A stretch of DNA of 20,817 bases from an uncultured Collinsella sp. (GTDB lineage Bacteria > Actinomycetota > Coriobacteriia > Coriobacteriales > Coriobacteriaceae). The notes under the pieces are model-generated. The model was not told the DNA's origin and did not search any database. It saw only the letters and a list, made by a program, of their open reading frames with translations. The translations under genes and the position numbers were made by a program. Below are positions 1-6,932 of this stretch, in pieces; the first letter of the stretch is position 1; each line of letters starts with the position of its first letter. The stretch covers positions 1-20,817 of the forward strand of contig CABSMZ010000014.1 of assembly GCA_902478875.1 (NCBI GenBank). The letters run 5' to 3'.

Positions 1-2
1 CG

Positions 3-695
3 ATTATTGATGCCGTATTTCCAATCGAAGCTCAGTCTGCCCGCACTCCTGATTGGCTGGAGGAAGTTGAATTCCACGATGAAGCGACTCGAAGGGTGCG
101 AATGAACGCCATAGATAATCAAATTGCTCTTCTAAGCGAAGAGAAGAAAGGAATTGAAGAGGTTCTTTCGGATTATCGGGAAATTAAGTCGGTCCTTTGT
201 AGCAAAGACTTTGAACTCGAAAATAAGGCTCGCCACCTTTTGTCCGAGATTGCTGAGGTCGAAGAGGCTTTTGAAGACAACAAGGAGGAGGATTTCAGAT
301 TCTCTTACGATGACACGCTCTTTTTAATTGAGATTAAAGGTAGCAATGGTGGGCTAAAGCGACAGCATATTTCAAAAACGTATGATCATGTCCAAATTAA
401 AGCTGATGCCATGGAAGACGAAGGATGCTCTGGCAAGTTAAAAGGTGTCCTCATATTTGCATCTCAAATTGAATTAAAACCGGAAGAGCGAGATCTGTTT
501 CCTGAAACTCAGATTACAATCGCCCGTAAAAACGAAATTGCAGTTCTTTCGACCGAGACGCTGCTTCGTTGCTATGAAGCTTATGTTGAGGGGCTTTTGA
601 CTTCAGACGCTTTTAAGGAGACCTTGCTGCAAACGTCTGGCCTTGTAAGCTTGGATGCGTTTGGGATAGATGCTGCTGATAAAAGCAAACGATAG
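3..695 (+). CDS. 3' part of a coiled-coil protein with a PD-(D/E)xK nuclease-like domain (5' end outside window)
   Basis: The reading frame is open from the first bases of the window to a TAG stop, so the start lies upstream. The GTG at 96 is only an internal candidate. The visible part has a charged helical, coiled-coil-like stretch (about nt 100-290) followed by a compact alpha/beta region. The codons for Asp at 291, Glu at 330 and Lys at 336 form a D-x12-ExK pattern in 'DDTLFLIEIKG', which is the signature of the restriction-endonuclease-like fold. A helix with 'KTYDHVQ' follows. By inference it is a DNA-cleaving or DNA-binding effector, possibly part of a defence system whose other parts lie to the left. 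Base composition is AT-richer than the Pel operon, which fits horizontal acquisition. The fold call is by eye; the specific family is not recognised. Confidence 0.6.
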   Translation: MIDAVFPIEAQSARTPDWLEEVEFHDEATRRVRMNAIDNQIALLSEEKKGIEEVLSDYREIKSVLCSKDFELENKARHLLSEIAEVEEAFEDNKEEDFRFSYDDTLFLIEIKGSNGGLKRQHISKTYDHVQIKADAMEDEGCSGKLKGVLIFASQIELKPEERDLFPETQITIARKNEIAVLSTETLLRCYEAYVEGLLTSDAFKETLLQTSGLVSLDAFGIDAADKSKR

Positions 696-880
696 GGGCG
701 CGCAGCGACTTAGATTGATTTACTGCACAGGACAATCCTAGGGGCAAAAGCCAAAAGTCGAGCACTGGATGTAATTCTGGCGTGATCAAGGATTGATTCA
801 GAATAAAAATTCGCTGCATGATTTTCTTGTTCGGCTGCGCAATTGCTGCGTATGTAGGGTATTATGCAATCAGTGATGCA

Positions 881-949
881 GTCGTCGTGGACTCTACGTG
901 AGGCGATGACAAAGAAGGGTCGTTGTACGGTTTTCCGACAGCGGCCCTT
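881..949 (+). ncRNA. Candidate structured RNA upstream of the abi gene (two tandem hairpins)
   Basis: Hairpin 1 pairs 881-888 with 903-910 (8 bp with G-U wobbles) and then 892-894 with 900-902 around a TACGT loop. Hairpin 2 pairs 915-926 with 938-949 (12 bp, two G-U pairs), continues as CGG/CCG at 928-930/935-937 past a bulged A, and closes on a TTTT loop. Hairpin 2 is followed by TTGATTTT and ends 7 nt before the AGGAG of the abi gene. A -10-like TATTAT at 860-865 has no convincing -35. AbiF-family genes are known to carry a conserved upstream RNA (the abiF RNA motif), proposed to act as an RNA antitoxin. The position fits, but I cannot test covariance. Hairpin 2 alone could be a leaky terminator. 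Confidence 0.45.
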
Positions 950-967
950 TGATTTTAGGAGCTATCT

Positions 968-1894
968 GTGGCTAAAGAGTTTAAGACTTTCGCTCAGCTA
1001 ATCGAACTTTTAGAGAGTCGCGGCGTCTTAATTGATGCTACAACAACAGATTGCTTGAGGCGTGAAAGCTACTACGCAATTATAAATGGATATAAGGACC
1101 CGTTTCTCAATAAAGGTGCCATGACATCCTCTTCCGATGACGTTTATAAAGATGGCACTTCATTTAGGAACATTTTCGATCTGTTTTTGTTCGACAGAGA
1201 GCTCAGGCAGCTTGCGTTTTCCTATCTTGCGAGAGCCGAAGCGGTGCTTAAAAACGCCGTTGTTTATTCATTTTGCGACAAATATCGTGCTCCGGATGCC
1301 TATCTGAATCGATTAAATTATGTCAGGTCAAGAGATATGCTTGTGCCCAAGGCGTATCGAGGCAATAAAAACTATCTTCACGCTAAGAATCTTGCCGAAC
1401 TCTTGAAAACGCTGAACGATAAAGTGTCAAATGAACAACATATGCGACCGTTTGTCAGGCATTATTTGAACAAATATGGCGCGGTTCCATTATGGGTTCT
1501 GCAGAATGATCTGACGTTTGGCAATATTTGCCACTTCTATCAGCTTCAAAATCGTGGTGTACAGAATGCTGCTTGTAAGCTGGTCAATCAAACGGCAAAT
1601 AGGGAAGAAAGGCTTGAGCCGATTGTGCTGCTTCGTGTCATTCAGGTTCTGGTCGGCTTTAGGAATATCTGCGCGCACGACGAGCGACTTTATTGCGCGG
1701 AGGTCAGGGGTGCAAAGTTTTCCGATATGTATGACCTTCTCAGCCGTGTTTTGCCTGCCGACGAGATGAGGTCGCTACTCAATGACTTGGCCGGCCTTGT
1801 CGGAACTTATCAAGGCTTAATTAACCAAAGTGTTCTTTATGACGTCTTTCATGAGATGAATATTCAGGTGCAAAGAGCTTTAGGTGATTCGTGA
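968..1894 (+). CDS. Abi_2/AbiF-family abortive-infection protein with HEPN motif
   Basis: This 308-residue protein starts at GTG, 6 nt after AGGAG (957-961). The N-terminal region has the Abi_2 pattern: a helix with a 'LLESRG' turn, then Y35-Y36 and 'INGYKDPF'. The Y-x-D-G-x-x-F pattern and 'FDRELRQL' follow. Near the C-terminus residues 232-237 read RNICAH, a textbook HEPN R-x4-H ribonuclease motif. The length is usual for the AbiD/AbiF group. Known members act as phage-exclusion or toxin-like RNases. By inference it cleaves RNA when released from a control element, plausibly the structured leader just upstream. The gene is monocistronic, with AT-rich codon use unlike the downstream operon, and its neighbour is another probable nuclease. 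Family assignment is firm; target and trigger are unknown. Confidence 0.88.
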   Translation: MAKEFKTFAQLIELLESRGVLIDATTTDCLRRESYYAIINGYKDPFLNKGAMTSSSDDVYKDGTSFRNIFDLFLFDRELRQLAFSYLARAEAVLKNAVVYSFCDKYRAPDAYLNRLNYVRSRDMLVPKAYRGNKNYLHAKNLAELLKTLNDKVSNEQHMRPFVRHYLNKYGAVPLWVLQNDLTFGNICHFYQLQNRGVQNAACKLVNQTANREERLEPIVLLRVIQVLVGFRNICAHDERLYCAEVRGAKFSDMYDLLSRVLPADEMRSLLNDLAGLVGTYQGLINQSVLYDVFHEMNIQVQRALGDS

Positions 1895-2081
1895 TTGCTT
1901 TGGCCCGGGGACGCTATAGGAGATAGGCCGCGTGCATAGACGCCTTCTTTGGCAGCGATAAACCTGTCGGCGAGACGCGATCGCTCAGATTGGTGATATC
2001 GGATTGACGGACCCCGAGTTCTTCCTTAAAGTAACCAGTATGATGAGGCCTTGCGACGGTACGTCCGGCTTGGTCCGTGGG

Positions 2082-2108
2082 AACCGCCGAAAGGCGGTTT
2101 TCGCGTTT
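2082..2108 (+). terminator. Intrinsic terminator-like hairpin
   Basis: AACCGCC (2082-2088) and GGCGGTT (2093-2099) form a perfect 7-bp stem on a GAAA tetraloop, followed by TTCGCGTTT. It lies about 190 nt beyond the abi stop and probably ends transcription from the left. Confidence 0.65.
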
Positions 2109-2177
2109 AAGAGGGCTGTTTCCGAAGGGAACTTGTCCGTATTCGCTTCTGGGCAGTGGGTTTTCGCCGCGAATTTC

Positions 2178-2302
2178 GGAAGTGCGGGGAAAAATCGAAA
2201 CTTGCCGAGCGCACTCCGTTTTTTTGCCAACAAAACCGCAGGTCGCAAGAGTCCAAAACCGGGGTCTGGTCGGCAGACCTCATTTTTTCACCGCACTTCC
2301 GA
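2178..2302. repeat. Dispersed inverted-ended repeat, copy 1
   Basis: This element of about 125 bp recurs at 4525-4647 at roughly 80% identity by eye. The ends are inverted: CGGAAGTGCGG at 2177-2187 matches CCGCACTTCCG at 2291-2301, and the A-run and T-run just inside them also pair. An internal hairpin reads GGTCTG / CAGACC (about 2264-2280). It has no coding capacity. The structure suggests a small non-autonomous mobile or REP-like element, or a large bidirectional hairpin. Confidence 0.8.
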
Positions 2303-2479
2303 GTTCACCTGTCGATAATATGCGGCAGCCTCTGGAATCCCCGAGCACAACGGCTTTTCCGCATAAAGTATCCGCAGGTAGAAGCATTGCGGCATTCCGG
2401 AGCGCTCGGCACGCCAGGGATTTGCCACATACTTCTAAGTTTTGGGCCTTGTATCCTTTGCTCCAGATGCTGCAAACAC

Positions 2480-2507
2480 TTGATTGATGCTATTTAAAGT
2501 CTATAAT
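2480..2507 (+). promoter_or_regulatory. Sigma-70-type promoter of the ATPase/RloB module
   Basis: TTGATT (2480-2485) and a perfect TATAAT (2502-2507) are separated by 16 nt in an AT-rich stretch. Transcription would begin near 2514, which fixes the ATPase start downstream of this point. Confidence 0.75.
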
Positions 2508-2561
2508 CAAATAAAAACTCTGATATACCTTTTTAAAACAATGAAAGGAATGTTGAGTGCC

Positions 2562-3779
2562 ATGCTTTGCCAGTTCACCTTTAAGAACTATCGGTCCTAT
2601 CGCGACGAGGCGGAGCTTTCCATGCAGGCGACGCCGATGAAGGAGTTTGAGCGTTCCCTCATCGAGTGTCCAGACGGGCAGAGTTTCCTTCCGGTGGCTG
2701 CGGTGTACGGGCCCAACGCCGGCGGTAAATCTAACCTGCTCGAGGCTCTCGATTACGTTCGTTCGGCGGTGGCCAGACCGATCAGATTACTGTCTGCCAG
2801 CGCTGATGCGCCAGAGGGTGATCGTCCTTCGATACCCCGTTGTTCGGCGTTTGAGTTCGATGACGTGTCTGCTGCCGAGCCCACCGAGTTCGAGCTCTAT
2901 TACCGCGCGGGCGAGCATGAGTACCGCTATGTTCTGTCTGTACACGCCGATGAGATCGTGTCCGAAGAGCTGTGGCGGCGTAAATTGGGAGCGTCGCGTA
3001 CGGCGATGCTGTTCGAGCGCGAGGATACAAAGGTTGAACTCGGCCCCACACTGCGTAAGCTTGTGACGGCTGCGAGGTTCAACCCGAGCCTGCCGTACCT
3101 ATCGTTCCTTTGCATCAACTTCGATGCGCCGGTGGTCCAGGAGGCGGCCAGCTGGTTTCTCGACACTGTGTTTCTCAACTACAACAGTTCCTACCTGGAG
3201 CGGATGCTCGAGCAAATGCTCGACGAGGGCGACTCGCGCGAGGTCACGCGTTTTTTGCGCGCCGTTGATGTGCGTATTGATGGCTTCAGAGTGGAGAGAG
3301 CGCCGGAGTGGCGCGGCCAACGCGTCTTCGTGAGGCACGAGGTGGGCGGCAAGGCGTACGAGCTGCGTTTATCCGAGGAATCTGCCGGAACCCAGAAGCT
3401 CATGGGGTTGGCTGCGTATCTGATGACAGCGCTTGAGCGTGGTGGCACCGTCGTGGTAGACGAGCTCGACGCCAAACTGCATCCGAAGCTTCTTCGCTAT
3501 GTGATTCTGCTGTTTAAGGATCCTGAGGTCAACAAGAGTGGCGCGCAGCTCATCTTCTCGTCCCAGGATGTGTCAACCATGCGAAACGATGTGTTCCGCC
3601 GTGACGAGATATGGTTCGCTGCACGCGGCGAGGGGGAGGCGAGCCAACTGTGGTCTCTCGCCGACATCCACGAGGCAAACGGTAATCTGGTAAGCAAGAA
3701 CGCGGCTTTCGACAAGCAATACCTGTCCGGTCGCTACGGCGCCGATCCGTATCTCACCCGCATCGAGGAGTGGGATTAG
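2562..3779 (+). CDS. AAA_15/RloA-like ATP-binding protein (OLD/PARIS-type ATPase)
   Basis: From ATG 2562 the protein is 405 residues and begins 'MLCQFTFKNYRSY', the usual start of this ABC-like ATPase family. Upstream in-frame ATGs overlap the promoter or lack a usable site, while AAAGGA sits about 12 nt before 2562. Walker A is GPNAGGKS (50-57). The signature region is 'EESAGTQ'. Walker B ends in VVVDELD with D300-E301, followed by a D-loop 'DAKLHPK'. The switch position, usually His in 'FTTH', reads FSSQD with Q335. The next gene starts 1 nt after its stop, an ATPase-plus-effector layout seen in RloA/RloB and PARIS (AriA/AriB). By inference it is a sensor ATPase that restrains or activates the RloB-like partner during phage infection. 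DNA-repair-like roles cannot be excluded. Confidence 0.85.
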   Translation: MLCQFTFKNYRSYRDEAELSMQATPMKEFERSLIECPDGQSFLPVAAVYGPNAGGKSNLLEALDYVRSAVARPIRLLSASADAPEGDRPSIPRCSAFEFDDVSAAEPTEFELYYRAGEHEYRYVLSVHADEIVSEELWRRKLGASRTAMLFEREDTKVELGPTLRKLVTAARFNPSLPYLSFLCINFDAPVVQEAASWFLDTVFLNYNSSYLERMLEQMLDEGDSREVTRFLRAVDVRIDGFRVERAPEWRGQRVFVRHEVGGKAYELRLSEESAGTQKLMGLAAYLMTALERGGTVVVDELDAKLHPKLLRYVILLFKDPEVNKSGAQLIFSSQDVSTMRNDVFRRDEIWFAARGEGEASQLWSLADIHEANGNLVSKNAAFDKQYLSGRYGADPYLTRIEEWD

Positions 3780-3780
3780 C

Positions 3781-4449
3781 ATGGTGGCGAAGAAGTCGAA
3801 GGGCTGGCGTAGCGGCAAGCGCGAGGGCCTCTCGCGCATGGTTCAGATGACGCGTCATCTCGTGGCGAGCGAGGGCAAGGAGACCGAGCCTCGCTACTTT
3901 GAGGGTGTGCGTGCGGCGTTGGGCGCGGCGAACGAGCGCAAGGTTGCCATTGTCGTTAAGGGGACCGGCAAACACACGCTTGACCTGCTTGACTTCGCCG
4001 TCGAACACTGCCGCTATGCGCCCGAGACGTTCGATCACGTGTGGCTCGTGTATGACAAGGATGACTTCCCTGCGTCCGACTTTGACGCGATGGAGTGCAA
4101 GTGCAACGAGCTCTCTGATGGTTCGAGGACCTTCCACGCGTTGTGGTCCAACCCCTGCTTCGAGCTGTGGCCGCTTCTGCACTTTCGCTACACGACCTCG
4201 CATATGTCCGCATCCGACTGCCAGCATGCCCTCGCGCAGGAGATGTCGAAGAACTTGGGCATCGAGTACCGCAAGAACCTGGACGGGATGTTTGGGGCAG
4301 TTGATGATAGGCGAGGCGAAGCATTGCAGCGTGCTGGGCGCCTCGTCGCATACCATAGGGAACTGGGTAACATTAAGCCATCTGCGCAAAACCCTGCAAC
4401 TAAGGTGGGCGAAATTTTCGATGTAATCGGGCCGTATCTGGTTGGCTAG
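3781..4449 (+). CDS. RloB-like protein, probable Toprim-type effector
   Basis: This 222-residue protein starts 1 nt after the ATPase stop, with GAGGAG at 3765-3770, so the two are translated together. A basic N-terminus leads into the RloB core 'SEGKETEPRYFE' (E31, E34, E36). Then come 'VYDKDDF' (D92, D94) and 'SNPCFELWPLLHF' (123-135). The conserved acidic residue and DxD pair match the metal-binding pattern of Toprim nucleases, and RloB is the usual partner of RloA-type ATPases. By inference it is the cleaving or toxic half of an anti-phage pair. No target can be read from the sequence. The length is typical of the family. Confidence 0.82.
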   Translation: MVAKKSKGWRSGKREGLSRMVQMTRHLVASEGKETEPRYFEGVRAALGAANERKVAIVVKGTGKHTLDLLDFAVEHCRYAPETFDHVWLVYDKDDFPASDFDAMECKCNELSDGSRTFHALWSNPCFELWPLLHFRYTTSHMSASDCQHALAQEMSKNLGIEYRKNLDGMFGAVDDRRGEALQRAGRLVAYHRELGNIKPSAQNPATKVGEIFDVIGPYLVG

Positions 4450-4793
4450 GCGAGTCGCTGGATTGGCTTTCCGGTTAGTGCGATTGGCGGATTGTACTGC
4501 GCTATTGCGAGTCCGGTGCGTAGGAGAAGTGCGGGGAAAATCGAAACTCGCCGAGCGCACACCGATTTTTGCCAACAAAACTGCAGGTCGCGGATGCCCA
4601 AAACAGGGGACTGTTTGACAGATCTCGGTTTTTCACCGTACCCCCGATTGGGTGCGCATTTAGCACCCTCGATGTCCCCACATTCCCTAAAAAAGTTCTT
4701 AAAACAGCCTTAAAGACGTTTCAGCTCGCGTTGACAGCGTAAAATACGCATGTTTGACTATGTCTAAAGTGGATTTTAGGGGAGGAGTACGCC
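4450..4793 (+). other. Intergenic region upstream of the Pel operon
   Basis: This 344-nt gap holds repeat copy 2 (4525-4647) and an immediately following perfect 6-bp hairpin, GGGTGC/GCACCC at 4650-4655/4663-4668. The last 110 nt are AT-rich. A consensus -35 TTGACA is at 4731-4736, but no -10 lies at ideal spacing; the best is GACTAT at 4756-4761, 19 nt away. The Pel operon promoter is very probably here, but its exact elements are unresolved. Confidence 0.6.
4525..4647. repeat. Dispersed inverted-ended repeat, copy 2
   Basis: This is a diverged copy of the 2178-2302 element in the same orientation. It shares the long core AAACxxGCCGAGCGCAC, the GCCAACAAAAC block, GCAGGTCGC, CAAAAC and TTTTTCACCG. 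The right end is degraded (CCGTACCCCCGA against CCGCACTTCCGA), and the core CTG/CAG of the internal hairpin is kept. It lies 75 nt after the RloB stop, so the two copies frame the ATPase/RloB module. Confidence 0.8.
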
Positions 4794-6932
4794 ATGGAGG
4801 TGCTGGTTGTTGGCAACACCGCATATGTTGACGATGACTTTTGTGCCAAGGCGTTCCCCGGGGACCATGTGCAGGTCGTAGCCGCGCAGGACACGCGCCG
4901 CGACGAGTCATCGCCCCATGCCTCGTGGAAAGAGCTTCTGCAACACCTGGATCAGGCCTACGAGTTCGACCGCGTGGTCTACCTATCCAATTACCTTACC
5001 CCGCATACCGATAACGTGGGCGATATCGAGCTGCTGCGCACGGTCTTTCGTGCGTGCGCGGGTCGCCGGGTCCAACTGCTGTATGTAGCGGGGCCCGCGG
5101 GTGCCGAGGGTGCCGCCGATGCCGCGGGGCGAACGGGCAAGGGCATTATCGCGCGCGCAGCCAACGACCTGTGCCGCTACTACGCTGCTCGCGAGGGCGT
5201 TCAGACCAAGATCCTGCGCGTGCCGTTCCTGTATACCGCATCTGCCGCGCTGGAGGACCCGTTTCTGGTGCCGCTGTTCGACGCGTGCTCAACCGGATCG
5301 GTCGCTCTGCAGGGCGCGCAGGATGCAGCGTTTCCCCTGCTGTGTGCCGAGGAGCTTGCGGTTCTGGTACGCCGTATCTTCGACAGTTGGGATGCCTCTT
5401 TTGAGACGCTCGACGTTGCCGATACCTTCCATCACACGGCGGGTGAGGTGGGGGACGCCCTCAAGGCGTTGTTCCCCGGCCTTGCCGTTGCCTATGGCGA
5501 TTCTGCTGGCTACGCCCTGCCCGCCAGCGACGTCGCTCGCGTGCGCTATGGCTGGTTTCAGCGCTACGACTTGCTGCGCGATCTTTCGACCATTCAAGCG
5601 CGTTGGGATGCTGGCCGCGCAAAGAAGGCCAACCCCTTGCGAGCCGCCATCGACCGCATCCAGATGCGCTCGCTGCCCATCAAATGCCTAGAGACGGGCG
5701 TTGCCTGGGTTCTGTTCGAGGTGCTGGAGCATCTGTTCTCCCAATCTGCCCAGCTCAACGTGCTCGATTATCGCCTGCTCTACGTGGTGCTGATCGGCAC
5801 GCTGTATGGCCTGGACTTTGGCTTGGTCGCGGCGCTGCTGGCTTCGGTGGGCTTGGCAGCGAGCTACTTTACTCAGTACGGCTATACCTTCCAGGGCCTC
5901 TTTTACGAGCCGTCCAACTGGCTGCCGTTTATTGCGTACTTTGTGGTGGGTGCCGTGTGCGGCTATGTGCAGCTGCGCAACAGCGAAGCCATTAGGGCGG
6001 AGCGCGATCAAAACGAGCTCGTGCGCAACCGCAATACGTTCCTTACGCAGCTCTACCACGACGCTATTGAGGACAAGCGCGCGTACAGGCGCCAGATCGT
6101 GGGTCGCCACGACAGCTTTGGCAAGATCTTTGCCGTGACGCAGGAGCTCGACGTGCTTAACCCACGCGACATCTATCGCAAGTGCTGCGAGCTTCTGGGC
6201 GAGATCATCGAGAACGATTCGGTGGCGATCTACCATGTTTCGGGCGGGGCATTTGCACGCCTGGTGGCAGCAAGTCCCGCGATTGCCGAAGATGCCGCAC
6301 GCTCGCTCACGCTTGAGCAGCTTGCACCTCTTTTGGGCGACGGGGGTCGTTCGAACCTGTGGGTGAACCGCGAGCTGACGCCGGGGCTTCCCATGTTTGG
6401 ATACACGATCGAGCGCGACGGGGCACCCGCCGTGTTGATCTTTGTGCGTCGTGCGGCCGAAAACCAAATGACTCTCTATTATCAAAACCTGTTCCGCATC
6501 TTGTGCGGGCTGGTCGAAAGCGCGCTGGGCCGTGCCTTTGACTATGAGGCGGTGGCGCAGGATAAACGCTGCGTTGACGGCACTTGCGTGCTCAAGCAGG
6601 CTGCCTTTGGCCAAGAGCTCGCGGCGGAGCAGGCGCTCGCAGATAGCAAGATGGGGAGTTTTTTGCTCCTGCGCGTGGTACCGGGCATGGAGCCTGTCGG
6701 CGAGCTGGTGGGCGCAATCGGGTCGGCAATCCGCGAGAGCGACGCGGCGGGCTTGGTCGACGGCGACGTGCTCTACCTGCTTATGCGCCAGGCAAAGGCG
6801 TGCGATCTGCCCATTATCCGCGAGCGCCTGAGCGCAAAGCAGATTGCGGTGGAGCCCGTCGATGGCGAGGACATCGTGGCGCTGTTGCAACACATCTCTT
6901 ACACCGGTGACGGTGAGGGGGGTGCCGCTTGA
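4794..6932 (+). CDS. pelD: PelD-like c-di-GMP receptor with N-terminal degenerate epimerase domain
   Basis: This 712-residue protein has AGGGGAGGAG 6 nt before ATG. Residues 1-260 resemble an extended SDR/sugar epimerase, but the GxxGxxG loop is only 'VVGNTAY' and no YxxxK pair is visible, so it may not be catalytic. Residues about 298-395 hold four membrane segments, 455-590 look like a GAF domain, and 595-705 look like a GGDEF domain. There the active motif is decayed to DGDVL (656-660), while R647-E-S-D650 lies exactly five residues upstream, the canonical c-di-GMP inhibitory-site spacing. Known PelD binds c-di-GMP through this site and activates Pel polymerisation. At about 455 residues Pseudomonas PelD is much shorter; the extra length is the epimerase-like domain. 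It is first in the operon and overlaps pelE. Confidence 0.85.
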   Translation: MEVLVVGNTAYVDDDFCAKAFPGDHVQVVAAQDTRRDESSPHASWKELLQHLDQAYEFDRVVYLSNYLTPHTDNVGDIELLRTVFRACAGRRVQLLYVAGPAGAEGAADAAGRTGKGIIARAANDLCRYYAAREGVQTKILRVPFLYTASAALEDPFLVPLFDACSTGSVALQGAQDAAFPLLCAEELAVLVRRIFDSWDASFETLDVADTFHHTAGEVGDALKALFPGLAVAYGDSAGYALPASDVARVRYGWFQRYDLLRDLSTIQARWDAGRAKKANPLRAAIDRIQMRSLPIKCLETGVAWVLFEVLEHLFSQSAQLNVLDYRLLYVVLIGTLYGLDFGLVAALLASVGLAASYFTQYGYTFQGLFYEPSNWLPFIAYFVVGAVCGYVQLRNSEAIRAERDQNELVRNRNTFLTQLYHDAIEDKRAYRRQIVGRHDSFGKIFAVTQELDVLNPRDIYRKCCELLGEIIENDSVAIYHVSGGAFARLVAASPAIAEDAARSLTLEQLAPLLGDGGRSNLWVNRELTPGLPMFGYTIERDGAPAVLIFVRRAAENQMTLYYQNLFRILCGLVESALGRAFDYEAVAQDKRCVDGTCVLKQAAFGQELAAEQALADSKMGSFLLLRVVPGMEPVGELVGAIGSAIRESDAAGLVDGDVLYLLMRQAKACDLPIIRERLSAKQIAVEPVDGEDIVALLQHISYTGDGEGGAA

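Larger units (their letters stand above)
1895..2561 (+). other. Long intergenic region between abi and the ATPase gene
   Basis: No convincing gene is seen in this 667-nt gap. It contains an intrinsic terminator-like hairpin (2082-2108), one copy of a dispersed inverted-ended repeat (2178-2302) and a strong promoter (2480-2507). The short open frames across it run through the terminator and repeat and have no ribosome-binding sites. One minus-strand reading of about 60 residues between roughly 2105 and 1914 looks protein-like but has no start codon and cannot be assigned. Confidence 0.7.

Noticed and set aside
2004..2497. Overlapping short plus-strand frames in the intergenic region
   Set aside because: They run through a terminator hairpin and the dispersed repeat and have no credible start sites.
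2484..2561. Upstream ATGs as start of the AAA ATPase
   Set aside because: The first lies inside the promoter, before the predicted transcript start. The extra residues do not fit the family N-terminus.
2178..4647. The paired repeats as a CRISPR or transposon with its own transposase
   Set aside because: There are only two copies 2.35 kb apart with no spacer pattern, and no transposase or cas gene lies between them.
4492..4713. Small plus-strand frame across repeat copy 2
   Set aside because: It is mostly repeat sequence, is not kept in copy 1, and has no ribosome-binding site.
4731..4764. TTGACA with TATGTC as the Pel operon promoter
   Set aside because: The 22-nt spacing is too long; a promoter is likely in this region, but this pair was not accepted as a defined feature.
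5688..6893. Long minus-strand open frame (401 codons) opposite pelD
   Set aside because: It is antisense to a clear multi-domain gene, composition is typical of a high-GC shadow frame, and no family motif or ribosome-binding site was seen.
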